64,000 nucleotides of DNA, from positions 52,499 to 116,498 of the forward strand of contig NZ_JARJLM010000464.1 in the NCBI RefSeq assembly GCF_029335485.1, read 5' to 3'. Made by a program: the position numbers and the translations under genes. The notes under the pieces were generated by a model, which had not been told where the DNA came from, made no database searches, and saw only the letters and a list, made by a program, of their open reading frames with translations. This document shows, piece by piece, positions 10,748-19,929 of this stretch; position 1 is the first letter of the stretch; each line of letters begins with the position of its first letter. Source of the DNA: Cupriavidus basilensis (GTDB lineage: Bacteria > Pseudomonadota > Gammaproteobacteria > Burkholderiales > Burkholderiaceae).

Positions 10748-10768
10748 GGTGTCTCTACTAGAGACACC
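10748..10768. repeat. 21-bp perfect palindrome at the IS5 break point
   Basis: GGTGTCTCTA and TAGAGACACC flank a single central C. It sits exactly where the transposase remnant stops, at the left edge of a 175-bp stretch that interrupts the coding sequence, so it may mark the end of a further insertion. A second, shorter inverted motif (CCCCT..AGGGG) follows at 10776-10787. Confidence 0.7.
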
Positions 10769-10921
10769 GACAAGCCCCTCTAGGGGTAAGCATGTTGAAG
10801 ACCTTGCGCGGTTGCCAGGGATTCGCCTTGATCGCATTGACCGGCGGCATCAGCTTGTTCGTCAATGCTTCGAGTTTCTGGATCTTCAACTGCGCGTCGG
10901 CAAACGCTCCCATGGCCGGAG

Positions 10922-11176
10922 AGCACGTTCGGTGCGGCATGGCGCAACGAGGCCATTGGCGCCATTGCAAAAAGCAGCAGGCGCGAATAGAAGAAGTCCA
11001 GCAGCTATCACTGGCGCTCGCTCGTTGAGACCTTGCTGTACCGCCTCAAGACGCTTACGGGCAATTGCCTATGGGCGCGCAAGGTCGGCTCCCGGGCGAC
11101 CGAGGTGGCAATCCGCGTGGGCGTGCTCAATTGCGTGACGGCGCTCGCCCGCCCTCATTCCGTCCGTATCGCATGA
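10922..11176 (+). pseudogene. IS5-family transposase, C-terminal remnant
   Basis: Reading from about 10922 gives the end of the same transposase: GAAWRNEAIGAIAKSSRRE, then an in-frame TAG at 10988-10990, then YHWRSLVETLLYRLKTLTGN and a tail ending ALARPHSVRIA followed by TGA at 11174-11176. The RSLVET..YRLK segment is the usual site of the catalytic Glu in this family. Between the two pieces about 250 bp of expected coding sequence is missing and 175 bp of unrelated DNA (10746-10920) is present. Confidence 0.85.
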
Positions 11177-12319
11177 ATTCAAGATCAGAGCGGGACCTTT
11201 GTCTTCAAACTCGATTATGCAACAAGGCCCCCGTACACCGCTTGCTGTGGGGACCTCCTTTCTGAGGAGCCCCCTCCTCCTCGTCACAGTGGTTCGCTAT
11301 GGCTGTATATGGATTCGCGTATCCAAGATACCGTGCACACGTCCAGTGCGGCAGACTGCCCGTCTCTGTCGATCAGCGTACGGACCTCATGCTCCTGATA
11401 CATGAATTGGACGATGTCCTGCGTCCGTTTCCGCTACCCATTCTCCAACGCGTCAAAAACCTCTCCGTCCATAGCAAACCTCCCTTCCCAAGCCTCTAAG
11501 AGCGTGCATTTCCACTACCCCCGCCTAGTGCGTCGAATTCGTACGCCACCCAATATTTATACAACGAAATCCTAGGTGCGCCCCATCCGAATACAGCTCG
11601 AAATCCAATCACATTCGGCATCCAACCGAATATGCCCAACCGCTCCGTCCTTTAGCGATTTCGCCGACTAGCCTGGTGCGTGGAGCAGACGCAACCTGAC
11701 CATCGCTGCAACGTTTCCGTCGCTGCGCCCACGCACCCTAGCTCTGGCCGTGGATTCTGTTTTGGCATTCTTGTGCAGGCTGCCACAGGCCTGTCCTGTC
11801 GGCTGAACCGCTGGTAATACGTATGCGGCCACCCCGCATGACCCGGTTATCCCACCGCAGTGTATTGGGCTTCGTGATCGGTGTCCTCGCCTCCTGGCGA
11901 TCGGGATGTTTGGCTATTAGGTGTGCCTTTGGAGGGTCCGTGTCCGGATAAACTGTGTCTCATCGAGCGGCATAGGCCAAAACCGCCCGCAAAGCCAAAC
12001 ACTGCCACATGTCCGGCGTCCTCAGTATTGGCAATTGTAGGCATGCCAAGAACGGAAGAAGCCCGCCACCATATGATCCCGGCGTTAGTTTGCGCCATCA
12101 GCCAAGGACGGCTGATCGAGGTAGCTGCTCAGGGTCTTGCTGGACCGTGCTACGTGCTGAGATTTTGAATACCACTGCCGTTAAGGTCGGCACCTTTCAA
12201 TGCTTGGCCCCTCGATACCTGGGCATATACGGCATATTATCGACGATTTCCGCATGCTTGTGTAGTTCCTATCAGGCCATTTTCAGATTATTTTTTAATA
12301 GAATGCTTATGCTCACACG
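11177..12319. other. 1.1-kb stretch without a supportable gene
   Basis: Only short overlapping frames with no family resemblance and no ribosome sites are present. Base composition falls toward AT in the last 150 bp (from about 12180), unlike the flanking genes. Together with the IS5 pieces this suggests decayed or rearranged DNA. Confidence 0.6.
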
Positions 12320-13153
12320 ATGCTCATAGATTTTCAGGAGCAACTTCAACCATTTAACATGAAGCACGGATTAATTGAAGATGCCATGTCAATGTTAATC
12401 GCATTGTTGAAGCATTTTGATTTTCTGGGGAAATTTGTCAAATTTCCTGTGGAAGGTCGCACGCAAGCACCTCCGGGAGCGGCCAGTCAGTCAAAACGGT
12501 ACCTACAAGCACTTCGGCGGCCCAAAATAAGCGAGTTCGTTGCCGCGGACGGCTTCATCCGGGCCATAATTCTGCACACATACACGTTCATGGACCTGGC
12601 GCTGTCGGTTGCCTTCATGCTGGTGGTGACGCGGCGCGTGCATCTGGGACTCGAGACGCTGTCCAGAACCGATCCGCTGACGCAGTTGCTCAATCGCCGT
12701 GCCCTGTACGATGCCGGCAAGGTTGAGCTGGCGCGCATGCATGACCACGGGGACGAGATGACGCTGCTGTTGATCGACCTCGATCATTTCAAGCGCATCA
12801 ACGATAGCCTGGGGCATGCGGAAGGCGACCGGGTGCTGACGGATTTCTCGGCCATGCTCAAGCGCGAGCTGCCCGCCAATGCCTACCCCGGCCGCTTTGG
12901 CGGCGAGGAGTTCCTGGTGCTGCTGCCCCACACCGGCATGGGCGCCGCGCTTGGCCTTGCGGAGCGCCTGAGGGCCACCTCTTCCCGGTACTTCGGCAGG
13001 CGCGTTGCCGACCTGACCATCAGCATCGGCGTGGCCTGCGTGGACAAGGCGGATGCCCGCCTGGATACCGCCATCGGCCGCGCGGACCGGGCGCTCTACC
13101 GGGCCAAGAGCGCCGGCAGGAACCGGGTGGAAGGGGTGATGGAGGCGGCCTGA
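12320..13153 (+). CDS. Diguanylate cyclase (GGDEF), probably 5'-truncated
   Basis: The 277-residue product ends in a complete GGDEF domain (about residues 115-275): SRTDPLTQLLNRRALYD, LLIDLDHFKRINDSLGH and the signature GGEEF, so it should make cyclic-di-GMP from two GTP. The inhibitory I-site RxxD five residues before the signature is absent (PANA there). One membrane segment precedes the domain (LALSVAFMLVVTRRV). Relatives with this linker normally carry several membrane helices upstream, but the first 75 residues here look unrelated, are AT-rich, and the ATG has no ribosome site. I infer that the original 5' end was lost and the frame runs by chance into upstream DNA. Activity is therefore uncertain. 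Confidence 0.72.
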   Translation: MLIDFQEQLQPFNMKHGLIEDAMSMLIALLKHFDFLGKFVKFPVEGRTQAPPGAASQSKRYLQALRRPKISEFVAADGFIRAIILHTYTFMDLALSVAFMLVVTRRVHLGLETLSRTDPLTQLLNRRALYDAGKVELARMHDHGDEMTLLLIDLDHFKRINDSLGHAEGDRVLTDFSAMLKRELPANAYPGRFGGEEFLVLLPHTGMGAALGLAERLRATSSRYFGRRVADLTISIGVACVDKADARLDTAIGRADRALYRAKSAGRNRVEGVMEAA

Positions 13154-13242
13154 CCTGTTCGGGAACGCGCTTTGGCCGATGACGCGGCTACGCCGGGAAG
13201 CGGCGACCAGAATGTGGCGCAGGCGCTACATTGGCGCGAAAA

Positions 13243-13698
13243 TCATGCAGCCAGCTGGCCTAGCGTGGCCACCGCGATGGTGAGCGCGCCAAGCAGCAGG
13301 TTCAGGCCCACGGCCTGCCGGATGCGGCCCAGCGCGGCACCGGCCGCCTTCCAGTCCTGCGCATCCACGGCGCGGCGGAGCGCGCCGTAGGGGCCAAAGT
13401 ACACATAGATGAAGATGGCGATCATGACCAGGCCGAGACCGAGCATCGCATGCCAGTTGAGCGGTGCCGCGGCAAACCCCACCCTGGCCAGCATGGCAAC
13501 ACCGCTGACGGCGATCAGCACGACGGCGCCCCAGACCCAGGCAAGAAAGCGCGCGAACACGCCGCGCCACAGGCGCAGCCGCTGCGGCGGCTCCAGCAGC
13601 GTGCCCGCCGCGGGGCGCAGGCAGACATAGGCGAAGAACATGCCGCCCACCCACAGGGCAACGCTGGCGATATGCAGGAAGTGGAGCAAGGGGTCCAT
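13243..13698 (-). CDS. CopD-family / small four-helix membrane protein
   Basis: A 151-residue protein of four predicted membrane helices: LHFLHIASVALWVGGMFFAY, FLAWVWGAVVLIAVSGVAML, MLGLGLVMIAIFIYVYF and LLLGALTIAVATLGQ. The HxxH-type N-terminal helix with a following WVGGMFF is typical of the CopD/copper-resistance D and related cytochrome-b-like families. The start is taken at the ATG at 13698; a GTG two codons upstream is possible. Stands alone between two diguanylate cyclases, convergent with the first. Function in copper or heme handling is a family-level guess. Confidence 0.75.
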   Translation of the reverse strand: MDPLLHFLHIASVALWVGGMFFAYVCLRPAAGTLLEPPQRLRLWRGVFARFLAWVWGAVVLIAVSGVAMLARVGFAAAPLNWHAMLGLGLVMIAIFIYVYFGPYGALRRAVDAQDWKAAGAALGRIRQAVGLNLLLGALTIAVATLGQLAA

Positions 13699-14043
13699 GA
13701 TCACAGGGGAAAGTTGCCTGAAAGTCTAGATTAAGGCGCAGCACTGCATTGACGCGGCGCCGGTGAATCCGCCGTTCCGGTCAGCCCTGGCGGGCCGGCG
13801 CGCGCCCAGGCGCTGGCGCCACTGTTGGGGGAATGCCGCATTCTAGCCCTCGCCGGCCTTCAGCATGCGAGCAAAGCGACCGATAAGACACACAATGCCG
13901 AGTGAAGGCGTTGGCATTGGTGGGGCGGCCCCTTTCCTTCTGCTAACCTACGACTCGGGTCGGTCGCTCGCAGGGGGCGGTTTTTCGAGAATAGCGCAAG
14001 CCAGGTCAAACGGTCATGATCCGCAAATTCGAACAATAAGATA

Positions 14044-16044
14044 ATGATGCGGCATTCCTTAAAATACAGGATGGCGGTGGCCACCGCGCTGGTGGTGACA
14101 TTGATCATCGTCGCGCGGGCATTGTTTGCTCAGTATTACGCGTTCCAGGGCCTCCAGGCCTTGCGCCAGGCGCAGCAGGATACGCTTGTGAAGCTGGTTG
14201 CCGAACAGCTGGACGAGAAGTTCGAGAACCGGGCGATCGCCCTGCAGCGCCTGGCGCGCCAGCTTGCTCCCATGCTCGGCCAGGCGCCGGCGGACATGAA
14301 GCGCTTCGCGGCCGATGCCGTGGCCATACCGCAAAACTTCAACGCGGTGTTCCTGGCCTGGCCCGACGGGGACATCGCGTTCAGTACTGCGGTGCCCGAC
14401 GGGCAGCGCCTCCATATTTCCGATCGCGACTACTTCCAGCAGATTGTCCGTGGCTCGGATTTTGCCGTTTCCGACCTGCTGCGGGGAAGGCTGACCAACT
14501 CGCCAGGCGTGATCCTGGCGGTTCCCCTGCGCGGGCCGGACGGGCAATTGCTGGCCGTGGTGGGTGGTGCGTTGAATCTCTCGGCCAGCAATTTCCTGGG
14601 CCAGATCGCGCACAGCCGGGTCGGGCTGACCGGCAGCTTCTGCCTGGTTTCGTCCGGCACCAATCCGCGCTACGCGATGCACCCGGGCGCGTCCAAGGTC
14701 ATGACCCCGGCCAAGGCGCATGGCGAGACGTGCGGCCTCGAAACCGCGCCCTCCCCCTGGGAAATCCTGCAACCCACGCAGCCCATCGTGGCGCGCTACC
14801 TGCTTGAATCCAATGGCTGGGAAGTGGTGTCGGTCCTGCCCGCCAGCGAGGCTTTTGCCCCCCTGGTGGATGTGCGGCGCAAGACCATCGAGACCGCGGG
14901 CTTTTCGCTGGCGCTGGCGGCCCTGATGATGTGGCTGGCGATACGGCGCATGCTGGCGCCGCTGGAGTTGCTGCATCGCGTGGTCGGCGAAGCGCCGCAG
15001 AACCCGGCCGTGCTGGCCTCGCTGCCAACCGGGAGCAATGATGAGATCGGCGAGTTGGCCAGCACCTTCAGCACGGTCATGCGGCAGCTTTCCGAACGGG
15101 AAGCCGCGCTCAGCGCCGCCAAGGACTGCGCCGCCGAGAGCGAGAAGCGCATCGAGGCCATCGCCAATCACGTGCCCGATCCGGTGTCCTTCATTGACGC
15201 GAACGAACGCTATGTCTTCGTCAACGAGGCCTACGCGAAGCGGTTCAAGCTGCCGGCGCGGCAGATCGTCGGGCTTACGGTGCGCGAGCTGTTGGGTATG
15301 CCCGTCTATATGGCATCCAAGCCTTACCTGGAGCAGGCCTACCAAGGAATGCCCGTCACCTTCAGCCTGGAAGGCAAGGATGGCGCCGAATGCATGGAAG
15401 TGACATACCAGCCCGCCTGGAACGACAGCAACGATACCGTGCAGGGGCTGTATATATTCGCGCGCAACGTGACCAGCGAGCGCGAGAAGATGCGAACCCT
15501 GGAAGCGCAGACGCTGACGGACCACCTGACGCGGCTGCTGAACCGCAAGGGGTTCGACCTGCGCATGTCCGAGGTCATGAGCCGGGCCGTCGCGAACCAT
15601 CAAAGCGCCGCCCTGCTGCTGGTGGATGTGGACGACTTCAAGGCCGTCAACGATACCTACGGACACGCGGTTGGCGACCAGTTCCTGGCGGCGTTCGGCG
15701 AGCGCCTTTGCGCCTGCGTGCGCACCAGCGATGCGGTGGCGCGCATCGGCGGGGACGAATTCGGCATCGTGCTGGACGATGCCGCCAACCTGGCGGCGCT
15801 GGAGCGCATCGCGCAGGACATCGTGGCGGCGTCGAAGCGCCCGCATTTCATCGAGGGCCATACCTTCGTGGCGACGGCCAGCGTGGGCATGGCCGTGCAT
15901 TACCCCGACGATGGCCAGACCGCCAACGAGCTGTTCATGCGCGCCGACATGGCGCTTTACGAAGCCAAGCGCGCCGGCAAGGCCCGGTATTCGCCGCCGG
16001 CTACGCCGCCAACCACGCCGCCAACGTCAAGCAGGCGCGCGTAG
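14044..16044 (+). CDS. Membrane diguanylate cyclase, Cache-HAMP-PAS-GGDEF
   Basis: A 666-residue sensor. TM1 covers about residues 10-30 (ALVVTLIIVARALFAQYY), then a periplasmic Cache-like ligand domain to about 280 (DRDYFQQIVRG, GVILAVPLRGPDGQ are typical), TM2 at about 283-305, a HAMP-like linker, a PAS domain at about 370-480 (VPDPVSFIDANERYVFVNEA) and a GGDEF domain. The signature GGDEF is near residue 569, and the inhibitory I-site R-T-S-D sits exactly five residues before it, so feedback inhibition by cyclic-di-GMP is expected. The C-terminal tail is Pro/Thr rich. ATG at 14044; a second ATG follows at once. The ligand is not predictable from sequence. Confidence 0.93.
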   Translation: MMRHSLKYRMAVATALVVTLIIVARALFAQYYAFQGLQALRQAQQDTLVKLVAEQLDEKFENRAIALQRLARQLAPMLGQAPADMKRFAADAVAIPQNFNAVFLAWPDGDIAFSTAVPDGQRLHISDRDYFQQIVRGSDFAVSDLLRGRLTNSPGVILAVPLRGPDGQLLAVVGGALNLSASNFLGQIAHSRVGLTGSFCLVSSGTNPRYAMHPGASKVMTPAKAHGETCGLETAPSPWEILQPTQPIVARYLLESNGWEVVSVLPASEAFAPLVDVRRKTIETAGFSLALAALMMWLAIRRMLAPLELLHRVVGEAPQNPAVLASLPTGSNDEIGELASTFSTVMRQLSEREAALSAAKDCAAESEKRIEAIANHVPDPVSFIDANERYVFVNEAYAKRFKLPARQIVGLTVRELLGMPVYMASKPYLEQAYQGMPVTFSLEGKDGAECMEVTYQPAWNDSNDTVQGLYIFARNVTSEREKMRTLEAQTLTDHLTRLLNRKGFDLRMSEVMSRAVANHQSAALLLVDVDDFKAVNDTYGHAVGDQFLAAFGERLCACVRTSDAVARIGGDEFGIVLDDAANLAALERIAQDIVAASKRPHFIEGHTFVATASVGMAVHYPDDGQTANELFMRADMALYEAKRAGKARYSPPATPPTTPPTSSRRA

Positions 16045-16192
16045 CGGATACGCGTAGCCGATGGCAGCCGGCGCCCGCCGCACGGCTACCAGGATACGTC
16101 GCGATCGGTCACAATTGCGGCTGGCACCGCACATCGGAATGCCACTGGCAACGCCTGCCAGCCTCCCAACCCATCACACCGAGGACGCACCC

Positions 16193-16657
16193 ATGACCAC
16201 CGCCCCGATCCAGATCCGCCCAGCCGAGCCGCAGGATTTCGAAGCCTGGAAGGTACTCTGGGATGGCTACAACGCCTTCTATGGCCGCAAGGAGCAGACC
16301 GCCCTGCCGGCTGAAATCACCCGGATGACATGGTCGCGCTTCTTCGACGCCTACGAGCCCATGCACGCCCTGGTGGCCGAGCGCGGCGGAGCGTTGCTGG
16401 GCCTGGTGCACTTTCTCTACCACCGCAGCACCATCCAGATCGGCCCCAGCTGCTACCTGCAAGACCTGTTCACTACCGAAGCGGCGCGCGGCACCGGCGT
16501 GGGCCGGGCGCTGATCGAGGCGGTCTACCAGCGCGCCGAAGCCGCCGGTGCCAAGCGGGTCTACTGGCAGACGCATGAGACCAATGCGACGGCGATGAAG
16601 CTCTATGACAAGGTGGCGGAGAAATCGGGGTTCGTGGTGTATCGGAAGCCGGTGTAG
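16193..16657 (+). CDS. GNAT-family N-acetyltransferase
   Basis: A 154-residue single GNAT domain. The acetyl-CoA loop is AARGTGVGRALIEAV, preceded by the beta-strand YLQDLF and followed by VYWQTHETNATAMKLYDKV, the usual C-terminal half. ATG at 16193 is used rather than upstream in-frame codons because the family motif IRPAEPQDFEAW starts just after it. It is clearly a paralogue of the GNAT encoded at 19930-20388 (shared LWxxYxxFY, HRST, CYLxDL, YWxTHxTN, AxKLY, SGFxxYR). It lies just downstream of, and convergent with, benE. Substrate unknown; amino-acid-like or polyamine-like small molecules are common in this branch. Confidence 0.88.
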   Translation: MTTAPIQIRPAEPQDFEAWKVLWDGYNAFYGRKEQTALPAEITRMTWSRFFDAYEPMHALVAERGGALLGLVHFLYHRSTIQIGPSCYLQDLFTTEAARGTGVGRALIEAVYQRAEAAGAKRVYWQTHETNATAMKLYDKVAEKSGFVVYRKPV

Positions 16658-16731
16658 GTTTGCACGGGTGAGCCCGGAAGGAGGAGGCTGCGGTCCTTGT
16701 GGAATGTGGCCGGGGGTTGTCTCCTTCTGCT

Positions 16732-16749
16732 GGCTCTATTGGCTCTATT
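16732..16749. repeat. Short tandem repeat, 2 x 9 bp
   Basis: Two exact copies of GGCTCTATT in the 185-bp gap between the convergent GNAT and benE genes. Listed because similar short tandem repeats recur in other intergenic gaps of this window. Confidence 0.8.
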
Positions 16750-16842
16750 TACGCAGGTTCGCGTCTGACCGCGACGCCACCGGCGGCTCCCTGCCCACAG
16801 ATACGTGACGGCAGCGCGAAGCCGTGGCGTGAAAACCTGCGT

Positions 16843-18051
16843 TCACTTGGCCACGGCCGCTTCGATCAGGGTCTTGCGGCCACCGTGGATCAGCAGATGC
16901 GCCACCAGGCCTGCCACGAGCCCCCAGAACGCGCCGCCTACGCCCAGCAAGGTCACGTTGGCTGCCGTTGCCAGGAAGGTAATCAGCGCCGTCTCGCGTG
17001 TGCGGGCATCGGCCATGGCATTGGCCAGGCTGCCGCCGATGGCGCCGAGCAAGGCCAGCCCCGCCAGGGTCGTGATGAAGGTGCGCGGCAGCACCATGAA
17101 CAAGGTGGCCAGCGTGACGCCGAAGATGCCGACCGTGACGTAGAGGATGCCGCACACCAGTCCGGCGAGGTAGCGTTTGGACGGATCCTGGTGTGCGTCC
17201 TTGCCGGTGCAGATCGCCGCGGTGATGGCCGCCACATTGAAGGCGTGCGCGCCGAACGGGGCCATGATGAGCGAGCCGAGCCCGGTCACGGCGAGAATCG
17301 GGTTGGCGCTGGTCTTGAAGCCGTCGTTGCGCAGCACCAGCATGCCGGGCATGTACTGTCCGGTCAGCGTGATGACGAACAGGGGTAGCGCCACGCCCAG
17401 CAGGGAGCCTACGGAGAATTGCGGCATTTCAAAAACGGGGGCGGCCAGGCTCAGGTGAATGCGCTGCACGTCGATCCTGTCCTGCGCAATGAGCATGGCC
17501 ATGCCGATGACCAGGATTCCGACCACGGCGAAGCGCGAGGTGAAGCGGCGCAGCGCGGCGTAGGACACCACCAGCACGACGACCAGCAGCGGATCGGCGC
17601 TTGCGCCGCCGAACGCATTCACGCCGAACTGCAAGAGGATGCCGGCAAGCAATCCAGCGGCAATGCCGCCGGGAATCAACCGCACCAGGCGCTCGAAGGC
17701 GCCGGACATGCCGAGCAGGATGAAGCCGATAGCCGAGATGACGTAAGCCCCGATCACTTCGCCATAGGGTGTGTACGGCATGACCGTTGCCAGGAAGGCG
17801 ACGCCGGGTGTGGACCAGGCTGTGATGATCGGTTCGCGATAGCGGTAGCTCAACCAGGCTCCGGTCAAGCCGACGCCGATGCTCACCGACCAGACCCAGG
17901 AGGCTGTTTGCGCCGGGCTGAGCCGGGCAAGCTGGGCGGCCTGAAAAACCAGGACGAAGGTGCCGCCGTAGTTGACGATGACCGAAATCAGTGCGGCGAT
18001 TGCCGGTGCCGCGAAGTCGGCGAGCCGTAGTCTTGCTGTTGATCTGTTCAC
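16843..18051 (-). CDS. benE: Benzoate/H+ symporter family transporter BenE
   Basis: A 402-residue, about 12-helix inner-membrane carrier of the BenE family, full length. Typical segments are YREPIITAWSTPGVAFLATV near residue 72, the PGG-rich loop RLIPGGIAAGLLAGILLQFG, and APFGAHAFNVAAITAAICTG with the signature that ends KDAHQDP. The start is GTG at 18051, with AGGAAGGA about ten bases upstream. It lies 175 bp downstream of the MocR regulator on the same strand, and its leader holds an inverted-repeat element (18126-18190) that is duplicated upstream of the second GNAT gene. No benzoate-oxidising genes are nearby, so the true substrate may be another carboxylate or a neutral amino-acid derivative. 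Confidence 0.9.
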   Translation of the reverse strand: MNRSTARLRLADFAAPAIAALISVIVNYGGTFVLVFQAAQLARLSPAQTASWVWSVSIGVGLTGAWLSYRYREPIITAWSTPGVAFLATVMPYTPYGEVIGAYVISAIGFILLGMSGAFERLVRLIPGGIAAGLLAGILLQFGVNAFGGASADPLLVVVLVVSYAALRRFTSRFAVVGILVIGMAMLIAQDRIDVQRIHLSLAAPVFEMPQFSVGSLLGVALPLFVITLTGQYMPGMLVLRNDGFKTSANPILAVTGLGSLIMAPFGAHAFNVAAITAAICTGKDAHQDPSKRYLAGLVCGILYVTVGIFGVTLATLFMVLPRTFITTLAGLALLGAIGGSLANAMADARTRETALITFLATAANVTLLGVGGAFWGLVAGLVAHLLIHGGRKTLIEAAVAK

Positions 18052-18125
18052 GCGGGCCGGTCCTTCCTGATGGGGTTGCGGTTTCAGGGAGGAAAGCGCT
18101 GCCCTCCCCTGATCTCGAAGAGGGG

Positions 18126-18190
18126 TAGCTTAGCCTTCATCCGGACTGTTTCATCAGTCCAGTTTTTGGGAGAAGACCAGACCGCATTGG
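18126..18190 (-). promoter_or_regulatory. 65-bp operator-like element upstream of benE (copy 1)
   Basis: Contains the inverted repeat GGACTG-N6-CAGTCC at 18143-18160. The whole 65 bp matches 20420-20484, upstream of the second GNAT gene, without gaps and with only 7 mismatches by my count (58/65). The conserved ends TAGCTTAGCC and CCAGACCGCATTGG lie outside the inverted repeat, so promoter and operator seem to be copied together. The MocR regulator encoded between the two copies is the obvious candidate to bind it. Confidence 0.85.
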
Positions 18191-18226
18191 CCGTGTGGTC
18201 CGATGCGTCCGTCCACCATCGAACAA

Positions 18227-19732
18227 CTACGCGGCGAACGGCTGCGCAATGGCTTTGGCCAGACGCCGGGTGGCGGTATCGATCTCGTGGGGAGTGAGCG
18301 CGGCAAATCCGAGCAACCATCCGGCGGCGGCGGGGGGCCTGGCATAGAGACGGCTGAGTCCGGGTAGCTGGATGCCGGCCCGTGCCGCTTGCCTGATGGT
18401 GTCCTGCTCTGACCAGCCCTCGGCCAGCAGGCAGGGCATCTGCAATCCGCCCGGGGGCAAGTGGGCCGTCACGATGCCGGACAGGTGCCGCTGAACGGCA
18501 TGGGCCATCGCTTCACGCCGCACCGCATAGATTTTTCGCATGGAGCGGACGTGGGCACCGAAATGGCCGGCATCCATGAAGCGCGCCAATGTCAACTGGG
18601 CGATCTGCGGGGTGTGACCGTCCAGGATGCTTCTGGCATAGGTCATTGGTTTGACCAGTTCATGCGGCAGCACCATGTAGCCCATGCGCAAACCGGGGTA
18701 CAAGGACTTGCTGAATGTGCCCAGGTAGATTGTCCTCTGAAACGTATCCAGCCCTTGCACGCAAGCGGTCGGCAAGCCTTCGTAGTGAAACTGGCTGTCG
18801 TAGTCGTCTTCGATGATCCAGCCCTGCCGCTCGGCCGCCCAGGCCGTCAGCTCGAGGCGACGCTCCAACGCGAGCGTGGCACCCGTGGGGTACTGATGCG
18901 AGGGGGTGACGTAGATGGTATTGGCGCCGCTCCTGTCCGCGCGCAGGCGATCCGTGCGCAGCCCCTTTTCGTCCACGGGGACCGGCACGATCTTGAGTTG
19001 CGCCATCTCAAACGCCTTGCGCGCACCGAAATAGCCAGGGTCCTCCATGAGGATGGGCTGGTTGGCATCGGCCAGTACCTGGGCGCACAGGAAGAGTGCC
19101 TGACGGGTGCTGGTCAGCACCAGCACCTGATCCGCCGTCACCCTGGCCCCGCGCTCCAGATTGAGATAGTCCGCGATGGCCTGGCGCAGCGGCTCGGCGC
19201 CTTGCGGGTCGCCGTGCAGAAGGACGCTGGAGCGGCAGTCCTTGGAGGCCTGGCGCTGCAGCCGCTCCCAGGTTTCCACGGGAAACGTGCGGGTTTCGGG
19301 CAGTCCCGTGGCGAAGGCCTTGACCACCTGCTGATCCGACACGCCGCCGTTGGCAAGGATATCCGCGCCTCTTCCACTGAGCGCCGCGGGTTGGGCGGCC
19401 TTCGGACGCAGCGCTGCGGGCAGGCTGCCATGTCTCTTGCGCGTCCCCAGCAAGCCCGCTCCAAGCTTGTCCGAGACGAAGCTGCCGGAGCCTTCGCGCC
19501 GGCAGATATAGCCGTCCAGCTGCAATTGGACGTAGGCCATCTCCACGGTATCCCGCGACACGCTCAATGATTGCGAGAGTGTGCGGGTTGCAGGCAGGCG
19601 GCAGCCGGGGGCGAGGACGCCATTCAGTATCAGTTGACGCAGCGCGCGTTGCACGCGGACACGCAGTTCCAGCGAGGCCAGCTTCGGATCGGCAATGTGG
19701 ATCTTGAGCGTTTCCAGCTCGATGCTGAGCAT
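18227..19732 (-). CDS. MocR/PdxR-type regulator (GntR HTH + aminotransferase-like domain)
   Basis: A 501-residue fusion of an N-terminal winged helix (residues 20-90: LPATRTLSQSLSVSRDTVEMAY) to a fold-type I aminotransferase-like domain. The PLP-lysine region reads TIYLGTFSKSLYPGLRMGYM and the Asp region IIEDDYDSQFHYEG, so PLP binding is expected. MocR proteins normally sense PLP or amino-acid/PLP adducts and act on neighbouring genes. ATG at 19732 is preferred over the longer frame to 19861 because the family similarity begins there. It sits between benE and a GNAT gene that share an upstream 65-bp element, which suggests control of both. Confidence 0.9.
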   Translation of the reverse strand: MLSIELETLKIHIADPKLASLELRVRVQRALRQLILNGVLAPGCRLPATRTLSQSLSVSRDTVEMAYVQLQLDGYICRREGSGSFVSDKLGAGLLGTRKRHGSLPAALRPKAAQPAALSGRGADILANGGVSDQQVVKAFATGLPETRTFPVETWERLQRQASKDCRSSVLLHGDPQGAEPLRQAIADYLNLERGARVTADQVLVLTSTRQALFLCAQVLADANQPILMEDPGYFGARKAFEMAQLKIVPVPVDEKGLRTDRLRADRSGANTIYVTPSHQYPTGATLALERRLELTAWAAERQGWIIEDDYDSQFHYEGLPTACVQGLDTFQRTIYLGTFSKSLYPGLRMGYMVLPHELVKPMTYARSILDGHTPQIAQLTLARFMDAGHFGAHVRSMRKIYAVRREAMAHAVQRHLSGIVTAHLPPGGLQMPCLLAEGWSEQDTIRQAARAGIQLPGLSRLYARPPAAAGWLLGFAALTPHEIDTATRRLAKAIAQPFAA

Positions 19733-19860
19733 GATGCGGCCTGCCAATATTTGGTAAATCCATCGATGGAGCGGTGAATTCTGCCTGAATCGACCGGACG
19801 TCACCAGACAGGCCTGCCCCGTGCCGTCACCACGCGGCAGCCTCTCGCGCCTTGCCGACA

Positions 19861-19888
19861 CAGTGTCCGGGCATGATCCCGGACACTG
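19861..19888. promoter_or_regulatory. 11-bp perfect inverted repeat between mocR and GNAT
   Basis: CAGTGTCCGGG and CCCGGACACTG are separated by CATGAT. It lies 41 bp past the stop of the minus-strand GNAT gene and about 130 bp upstream of mocR. There is no T-run, so it is a weak candidate for an intrinsic terminator. The 6-nt spacer equals that of the two benE/GNAT operators, which makes a mocR operator possible. Confidence 0.5.
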
Positions 19889-19929
19889 CCTTGACCAGTA
19901 ACGCTGAGTTGCCCGCGCGGCCGGAGATC

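Noticed and set aside
11847-12168. Short frames on both strands in the gap before the first diguanylate cyclase
   Set aside because: No ribosome sites, no family match and conflicting overlap.
14059-15900. 613-codon minus-strand frame
   Set aside because: Antisense of the Cache-GGDEF gene, His/Arg/Gln rich in the way expected from high-GC shadows.
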